From positions 6,487,001 through 6,551,000 of the forward strand of contig CM033405.1 in the NCBI GenBank assembly GCA_019426215.1: 64,000 nucleotides of DNA. Reading direction: 5' to 3'. This stretch comes from Buddleja alternifolia (lineage: Eukaryota; Streptophyta; Magnoliopsida; Lamiales; Scrophulariaceae). Made by a program: the position numbers and the translations under genes. Positions 58,529 to 64,000 of the stretch are shown here, one piece after another (position 1 is the first letter of the stretch; each line of letters opens with the position of its first letter). The notes beneath the pieces were generated by a model, which made no database searches, was not told where the DNA came from, and saw only the letters and a program-made list of their open reading frames with translations.

Positions 58529-58895
58529 TTCATCTTGCATGAAACTTACGTGGAGGGAAGAATGAGAAGGGAAGTGGAAGGAAACACATATTTATACTTT
58601 GGATGAGGAAGTGTTATGAATAGCTAAAGAAGTTGGAAAGTTTTTGAAAGGTGGCAGTAATTTTTTTTAAGGCTCATTAATATTTTAGGAAAGTGGTGAA
58701 TTTAATATGTACTAAATTATACTTATTTCAATAGATAGTTGGGGAGATAAAAAGCTCAAAAATATAATTTGTAGGAAGGTGGGTGTGACTTCATTATTCA
58801 TTAACATTGTAGTAAAGTTGAGGAATTTTATCTACTAAATATTATTTATTCTCAATCATAATTGTAATAGTAAGGGTAGAAATATAAAATCACAA
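58529..58895 (-). repeat. Direct repeat B: promoter-like segment with intact donor
   Basis: Second copy of the 369-bp segment. On the minus strand TATAAATA (58596-58589) is followed by a CT-rich stretch and a CCAC|GTAAGT splice donor at 58549. The donor faces the captured exon at 58421-58348, leaving a 128-bp intron. Confidence 0.8.
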
Positions 58896-59069
58896 TTGGA
58901 ACAAACACCTAAGTTATCTACACTTTTAGTATAGTATATAGATAGATATAGATAAATATTATTTATTCTCAATCATAATTGTAATAGTAAGGGTAGAAAT
59001 ATAAAATCACAATTGGAACAAACACCTAAGTTATCTACACTTTTAGTATAGTATATAGATATAGATATA
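58836..59069. repeat. 117-bp tandem duplication at the Helitron 5' end
   Basis: TAAATATTATTTATTCTC starts at 58836 and again at 58953. The two copies run in parallel through ATAATTGTAATAGTAAGGG and ACACTTTTAGTATAGTATA to the microsatellite. The Helitron 5' terminus is therefore present twice in tandem. Confidence 0.9.
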
Positions 59070-59150
59070 GATAGATATAGATTTAGTATAGTATAGATAG
59101 ATATAGATATAGATAGATATAGATATAGATATAGATATAGATATAGATAT
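59056..59150. repeat. (TATAGA)n microsatellite
   Basis: Repeats of TATAGA and TAGA, interrupted by TTTAGTATAGTA near 59083. It probably grew from the TCTATA start of the Helitron. Confidence 0.85.
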
Positions 59151-59556
59151 GATACTAAGTCTAACAATATGCTGAAAATGCTAATGAAAATAAAAAGTGC
59201 TACTATATGTAGGAAGGGCCAGGCATATTTGGGTTCCCGGAAAGTTTATGAGTTACGATTTAAGAAACCAAAATGAAACCATACAAGCCCTCTCATAGTG
59301 TTTGAAATAAACTAAACATCTATTCATACTATTAAGTATTGGCTTTATTATAATTTATTAGCTGTTTTTAATAATATCTTTTGAGTATCGTTTTACTCAT
59401 CACAAAATGTTAGAAAATTTACTGACATAGGGGAAATGAGGAGACCTAAAATGGTGACGGAAATGGATTGTCTGGAGGCCGTCGACAACATAGACAAGGC
59501 TACATTTGCCCACCAACACTTTGAGATCATCTCCCGTATAAGAGACATGATATCCT
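59151..59556. other. Short intergenic stretch between Helitron and LTR element
   Basis: AT-rich at first. The last 130 bases are GC-richer and resemble, weakly, the region beyond the right LTR (GGGAGATNANCTCAAAG-like words on the minus strand), so the LTR element may have landed inside an older gypsy-related sequence. Confidence 0.4.
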
Positions 59557-60090
59557 TGTTAGGAATCAACGCGCATAAACGAAATTAAAAGCAAGAATAA
59601 AAGCGAGAAAAACGACGAGACAACGATTTACGTGGTTCGGCCAATAATGCCTACGTCCACGGACTTATACTAGAGAGATTTATTTCCTTGTATGAGATGC
59701 AATTACAAAAGGGTTGAGTGTGTATAATTCTATTCTTTTTGTATACAACTCTTGCACTAAATGTTACACAACAACATGAAGATATATATAGGCAAAGAAG
59801 AACCAAAAATGTGTCCAACCATGATGAAAAATGCGTCCAAAACGTGTCAAGTCATCAAAAACGCGTGAACAAGTGTCAAGACCCGTGTTTGGGACAATCT
59901 GCGTTTTTGCGCCGCGGCACTGTGCCGGGGCACAATCTTGATTTGTGCCGCGGCATGGTCTTGCTTTGTGCCGCGGCGCTGTGCCGCGGCATGGTCTTGA
60001 ATTGTGCCGCGGCACCCTTGTCCAGTGCTGAAATTTTTCTTTCTTCTTCTTTTGATCCATTTGATTTGTCTCCACACTTAATACCCATCA
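59557..60090 (-). repeat. LTR (left copy, 3' LTR of the element)
   Basis: Begins TGTTAGG and ends CCATCA on the plus strand. It contains several TGCCGCGGCA palindromes at about 59910-60020 and, read leftwards, a TATATA stretch near 59785. It is close to identical to the right LTR apart from a few substitutions and a 13-bp difference. Confidence 0.9.
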
Positions 60091-60456
60091 ATCTCCCACT
60101 TGGAGACCAAACTCAAAGTTGAAAACACAATCCCTTCATCCCGAGCATTTAATATATCTTCCATTCGTTCCTTCACTTTTCCCAAGTGAACCTCAATCTA
60201 GTCGTCACATCCCCAATCCCATTGGAGATCAAATCCGTCCCTAGTGCTCCCGCTTGACAGACTCACATTGTGAACGATGTTCCCCTTCTTTGAACCTCCG
60301 CCACTACCCTATTCTTTTGGTGATTAGCCAACTCCTGAATAGCGTGACTTATCCATCTTGGTCCAACTGACCTCGGATATAGGTTACTCCCAAGACCCGG
60401 AACATGTCTCACAACCCCGCAACTTTCGTTGCCATCCTCCTCACAAGAGGATAACC

Positions 60457-60600
60457 ACCTTGGTCAACCTGTCTCTCGACATCCTTACACCAAGGATTTT
60501 CCCGCTTTGGTCAACCTGTCTCACGACATCCTTACACCAAAGACTTTCCGCCTCGGTTATCCTGTCTCTCGACATCTTTACACCAAGGACTTTCCATTGA
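60457..60600. repeat. Three-unit minisatellite of about 47 bp
   Basis: TTGGTCAACCTGTCTC..GACATCCTTACACCAA is repeated three times with small changes, inside the LTR element between its left LTR and gag. Confidence 0.85.
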
Positions 60601-60773
60601 CTATCTTGGATTCTTCCAACATATCTGCTCCCTGCCAACTGCATGAGCTATGTCTGATCCTCATGCCAATACTTTTGGTTTTTCAATGGCAACTCGGATC
60701 CCCCACATATCTGCATAATGCTCCCACTGCACTAGCTATGTCTGATCCATCCGCCAACAAAACCCCGGCTCCA

Positions 60774-61130
60774 CGAATCTGCCTAACCCGGCTTCGCGTT
60801 CTACCCCGACTCAGCGAATCTGCCTAACCCGGCTTCACATCTTGCCCTGACTCAGCGAATCTGCCTAACCTGGCTTCGCGTTCTGCCCCGACTCAGCGAA
60901 TCTGCCTAACCCGGCTTCGCATCTTGCCCTGACTCAGCGAATCTGCCTAACCTGGCTTCGCGTTCTGCCCCGACTCAGCGAATCTGCCTAACCCGGCTTC
61001 ACATCTTGCCCCGACTCAGCGAATCTGCCTAACCCGGCTTCGCATCTTGCCCTGACTAAGCGAATCTGCCTAACCCGGCTTCGCATCTTGCCCCAGCTCA
61101 GTGAAGGCCTAACCCGGCTTCACATCTTGC
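60774..61130. repeat. 41-bp minisatellite, about eight units
   Basis: CGAATCTGCCTAACCCGGCT begins at 60774, 60815, 60856, 60897 and so on at 41-bp steps, with alternating TTCGCGTTCTGCCCC and TTCGCATCTTGCCCT halves. The last units decay near 61100. Spacers are not unique, so it is not a CRISPR array. Confidence 0.92.
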
Positions 61131-61393
61131 CCCCATGACTTCCGGCTCCACGGTCAACCCCCTCTTGGCCCCGTTTCCTGCCTTCATGGTTTGCCCACGT
61201 GGTTACATCTCCGTAATTCCGCCTCCCCGGTCCCCGGCTTGCTCGTTCTTCCTCCTTCTTGACAACACGAGTCTGCCCCTTGACCTCCGGCTATACGAAT
61301 CTGCTCATGGCTCAGTAACTCCGCCTCTCCGGTCCCCGGCTTGCTCGTTCTTCCGCCTTCTTGACAGCACGAGTCTACCCCTTTGACCTCCGG

Positions 61394-62695
61394 CTATACG
61401 GTTCTGCCCCCGACACTGCAACTGCTCCCACTGGCTTCATGTCTACCTAATCTGGCAACATAAACCTGCTCTCGCTGCTGCGTCTCTGCCTCCGCATCTG
61501 GCACCACGATTTCCCTCTTAGTAAACAAAGTCCCCGACTTTTTACCACGAGCCACCAACAGATTTCCTTTGGTGATTTGCCATGCACCACCACCAAACAC
61601 TGTGGTAAAACCATCACCATCAATTTGACCCAACGAGATCAAATTCCTTGTCAACCCCGGGACATGTCTGACATCCTTCAGTTTCAACTGCATTCCCTGT
61701 GCCGTCGTTATCGTGACCTCACCCATACCAACAATTTCCAAGGGTTCGTCATCTGCAAGAAATACCTTTCCAAATTTTCCACAAGTATAATTTGTTAGAT
61801 AATTCTTACACGAAGTAAGATGAACTGACGCACCTGAATCCAGTACCCATTGGTCAACTGGACTATCAACACAACAAACCAGCGCATCTTCGTCATCTTC
61901 AGCCGCTGCGTTTGCTTGATGTTCCCGGTTATGACTGTGACCCACCTTTTCTGGACAGTCCCTCTTGTAATGACATTCCTTACCGCAGCCCCAGCATCCA
62001 GCATCTTTACCCGGTTTTGACTTCCCTTGCCCCTTTGATTTGGATCGACCACTGCCTCTCTGACCACCTCGTTGAAAACCTCTCTCTCTGCTTTCCGCAT
62101 TCAATGCAGCAGATTTGAATTCTCCTGATTCCCTCCGGCGAATATCCTCGCTCAGAATCAGATCCTGAATCTCCTGAAGTTTCAACTTGCTTTGGCCAGA
62201 TGAACTACTCACAGCAGTTACCGTCGCACTCCAACTTTCTGGCAAAGAAGACAATAAAATTAAGGCCCTTACCTCGTCCTCGAAATTGATATCAACCGAG
62301 CTCAACTGAGTGATGATCATGTTGAACTCGTTGATATGATTGGCCACCGATCCTCCCTCCGGCATCCTCAGATTGAATAAACGTCTCATTAAGTAGACTT
62401 TATTCGACGCGGATGGCTTCTCATACATGTTGGACAACGCCTTCATCAAACCCGCCGTGGTTTTCTCTTCTAGGATGTTAAACGCTACGTTTCTCGCCAA
62501 CGCCAGCCGAATAACCCCAAGTGCTTGCCTATCCAACAACTCCCAGTCTGTCTCCGTCATCTTTTCAGGCTTTCCCCCTGACAACGGTTCATGGAGTTTC
62601 TTCTGGTACAGATAATCCTAGATTTGCATCCGCCAGAATCCGAAATCCTTTCCATCGAACTTGTCAATTCTTACTTTACCATCTTCATACGCCAT
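61394..62695 (-). pseudogene. Copia gag-protease, one in-frame stop
   Basis: The ATG at 62695 lies 30 bases inside the primer binding site and starts MAYEDGKVRIDKFDGKDF, the usual copia gag opening. A TAG at 62620-62618 (codon 26, where Glu is common in relatives) breaks the frame, which is then open to 61394 (434 codons in all). Domains: UBN2-type gag (LMKALSNMYEKPSASNK, YLMRRLFNLRM), a CCHC zinc knuckle (CWGCGKECHYKRDC), and an aspartic protease with LDSGAS and the NLISLGQ block. In the family, gag forms the particle and binds RNA and the protease processes it. The frame ends without passing into integrase. Confidence 0.9.
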
Positions 62696-62738
62696 TGATT
62701 CGCCCACGGATCGTTGTAACCCGTGCTCTGATACCAGT

Positions 62739-63272
62739 TGTTAGGAATCAACGCGCATAAATGAAATTAAAAGCAAGAATAAAAGCGAGAAAAACGACGA
62801 GACAACGATTTACGTGGTTCGGCCAATAATGCCTACGTCCACGGACTTATACTAGAGAGATTTATTTCCTTGTATGAGATGCAATTACAAAAGGGTTGAG
62901 TGTGTATAATTCTATTCTTTTTGTATACAACTCTTGCACTAAATGTTACACAACAACATGAAGATATATATAGGCAAAGAAGAACCAAAAATGTGTCCAA
63001 CCATGATGAAAAACGCATCCAAAACGTGTCAAGTCATCAAAAACGCGTGAACAAGTGTCAAGATCCGTGTTTGGGACAATCTGCGTTTTTGCGCCGGGGC
63101 ACAATTTTGATTTGTGCCGCGGCATGGTCTTGCTTTGTGCCGCGGCGCTGTGCCACGGCATGGTCTTGAATTGTGCCGCGGCACTGTGCCGCGGCACCCT
63201 TGTCCAGTGCTGAAATTTTCCTTACTTCTTCTTTTGATCCATTTGATTTGTCTCCACACTTAATATCCATCA
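62739..63272 (-). repeat. LTR (right copy, 5' LTR of the element)
   Basis: Same 534-bp length as the left copy. It lacks one GCGGCACTGTGCC word near 63095 and has the same word extra near 63183, so two 13-bp differences cancel out. Confidence 0.9.
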
Positions 63273-63569
63273 ATCGTTGCCCTGACAAGTTAATGATAGG
63301 TTATCCCACTTTGAGACGGGTGATCTCCCAAGAAAAGAAATAACAGAGAAGAAGAAGAAGAGTTGAGGAGGGAAATTTCATAATACTGCATAAAAATTTA
63401 CAAAACAACCAATTAAGTCTTCTAATACTCCTATACTTCTAACTGCCGTCTACTAATCAATTAAGCAAAATAGTGGAATCAATAACTAGCCTATTCACAT
63501 GGGATGTGGCCGAGTGCCACATACACCTTGATTGAATTAATTCATATAGTTGGACTAAGTCTTCTTCGT
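63273..63569 (-). other. Region behind the gypsy pol end, possible gypsy 3' LTR
   Basis: About 300 bp between the copia-type element and the stop of the gypsy frame. On the minus strand it holds CTTCTTCTTCTTCTCTG and GGGAGATCACCCGTC words as found in leader and LTR ends of such elements. Probably part of the gypsy 3' LTR into which the other element inserted, but I cannot mark its borders. Confidence 0.35.
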
Positions 63570-64000
63570 TTAAATTACGTAATCCTTCAACCTTCCTGCA
63601 ATGTTTTTAACCCGGAGACTGTGACGTGGCAGTGAAGTGGATTGAATGGGTTGTGAGTGCGTATCAATCCCTACTCCTTCGGAAACGGCCTTGTCCTCAA
63701 GGGCGGAATGTTGAACAGGTGCACGGCGAAGTAGTGAGATGTGGAAAATGGGATGGACCTTGGTATCGGGAGGGAGAGCTAGCTTGTAATCGACATCACC
63801 AATTTTCTTGATAATTTCGAATGGTCCAAAATAACGCTTGGAGAGCTTGTGGGTGGGGCGACGGACGATCGATTGTTGGCAATATGGTTGTAGTCGGACG
63901 TACACCCAATCGCCGACGTTGTATGATCGGTCGGTTCGGTGGCCATCGGCTAGCTGCTTCATCCGATTCTGTGCGGCAAGCAGGTGGTCTTTAAGGGTGT
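63570..64000 (-). CDS. Ty3/gypsy pol, C-terminal end after integrase (partial)
   Basis: The frame is open from the window edge leftwards to a stop at 63570. It shows the typical post-integrase sequence of gypsy pol: QNRMKQLADGHRTDRSYNVG then DWVYVRLQPY, followed by KLSKRYFGPFEIIKKIG, KLALPPDTKVHPIFHISLL. A chromodomain, which often follows in chromoviruses, is not visible; the frame ends SLRVKNIAGRLKDYVI. Integrase and the rest of the element lie beyond the window. Whether the element is intact cannot be judged. Confidence 0.88.
   Translation of the reverse strand, partial: TLKDHLLAAQNRMKQLADGHRTDRSYNVGDWVYVRLQPYCQQSIVRRPTHKLSKRYFGPFEIIKKIGDVDYKLALPPDTKVHPIFHISLLRRAPVQHSALEDKAVSEGVGIDTHSQPIQSTSLPRHSLRVKNIAGRLKDYVI

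Larger units (their letters stand above)
51601..59059 (-). mobile_element. Large Helitron (about 7.5 kb) carrying an RPA70-like gene
   Basis: On the minus strand the right terminus is diagnostic: a CACGTGC-AAC-GCACGTG hairpin (51612-51628), then CTTTATA and CTAG at 51604-51601, next to a T. The 5' end lies in a TATAGA microsatellite: TCTATATACTATACTAAAAGTG begins at 59059 after an A, matching the 5' ends of the Helitrons at 5595 and 33021. The true first base could be up to about 59150. Contents: a broken RPA70-like gene, a duplicated promoter-like segment, a captured exon and a MITE. No Rep/helicase was found, so it is non-autonomous. Confidence 0.75.
59557..63272 (-). mobile_element. Non-autonomous copia-type retrotransposon with gag-protease only
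   Basis: A 3.7-kb element reading leftwards with two 534-bp LTRs (59557-60090 and 62739-63272). It has an initiator-Met tRNA primer site (TGGTATCAGAGC on the minus strand, 62736-62725) and a polypurine tract (AAGTGGGAGAT) next to the left LTR. Flanks ATCCT and ATCGT are a 5-bp target duplication with one difference. Only gag and protease are present; integrase, reverse transcriptase and RNase H are absent and minisatellites fill the space. This matches the TR-GAG type of non-autonomous elements. Confidence 0.88.

Noticed and set aside
59718..60122. Open frames in both LTRs of the copia-type element (up to 134 codons)
   Set aside because: They lie inside an LTR, change between the two copies, and contain low-complexity GC repeats.
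60774..61130. Evenly spaced repeats as a CRISPR array
   Set aside because: There are no unique spacers: the whole 41-bp unit repeats. The surrounding sequence is a plant retrotransposon.

Overview
This is nuclear DNA from a flowering plant, very probably a eudicot. The evidence is short exons separated by AT-rich GT..AG introns, plant-specific genes (an OXS3-type stress protein, a plastid-type GNAT acetyltransferase) and a typical plant transposon load (copia, gypsy, L1-type LINE, Helitrons, hAT, Mutator-like and Tourist MITEs). I cannot name the species. All exon models were read by eye from splice signals, reading phase and family resemblance; there is no transcript evidence.

Layout. 1-1.4 kb: the 3' end of a copia element with a deletion of its RNase H region, ending in one LTR. 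1.4-6.3 kb: AT-rich DNA with probable MITEs and a small Helitron-like element. 6.3-9.1 kb: a two-exon OXS3-like gene. 9.2-27.1 kb: three tandem copies of a segment, each holding a conserved non-coding block, an array of roughly 230-300 bp repeats, a TATA promoter, a 5'-UTR intron and an intronless gene for a 312-343 aa protein with a C-terminal RRM-like fold. The segments grow from 4.8 kb to over 7 kb, mainly through the repeat arrays and two inserted elements. 27.1-34.5 kb: no gene; a possible SINE, a possible LTR, three MITEs from three superfamilies with clear target duplications, and a 1.5 kb Helitron. 34.7-37.1 kb: a four-exon gene for a 187 aa protein I do not recognise, with a MITE in each of its first two introns. 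38.1-45.1 kb: a full-length but decayed LINE on the minus strand, with poly(A) tail, 14-bp target duplication and a 742-bp hAT MITE splitting ORF1. 48.7-51.0 kb: a complete nine-exon GNAT gene with a likely transit peptide. 51.6-59.1 kb: a large minus-strand Helitron with a broken RPA70-like gene, a duplicated promoter-like segment and what looks like the captured last exon of a host gene. 59.6-63.3 kb: a non-autonomous copia-type element with two 534-bp LTRs, only gag-protease, and two minisatellites. 63.6-64 kb: the 3' end of a gypsy pol gene that continues beyond the window.

Probably functional host genes: the OXS3-like gene, the three RRM-like paralogues, the 187 aa gene and the GNAT gene. 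Most of the other coding-looking sequence is transposon-derived. The most unusual items are the RPA-carrying Helitron with its captured exon, and the triplicated gene family whose upstream regions are being lengthened by a tandem repeat.
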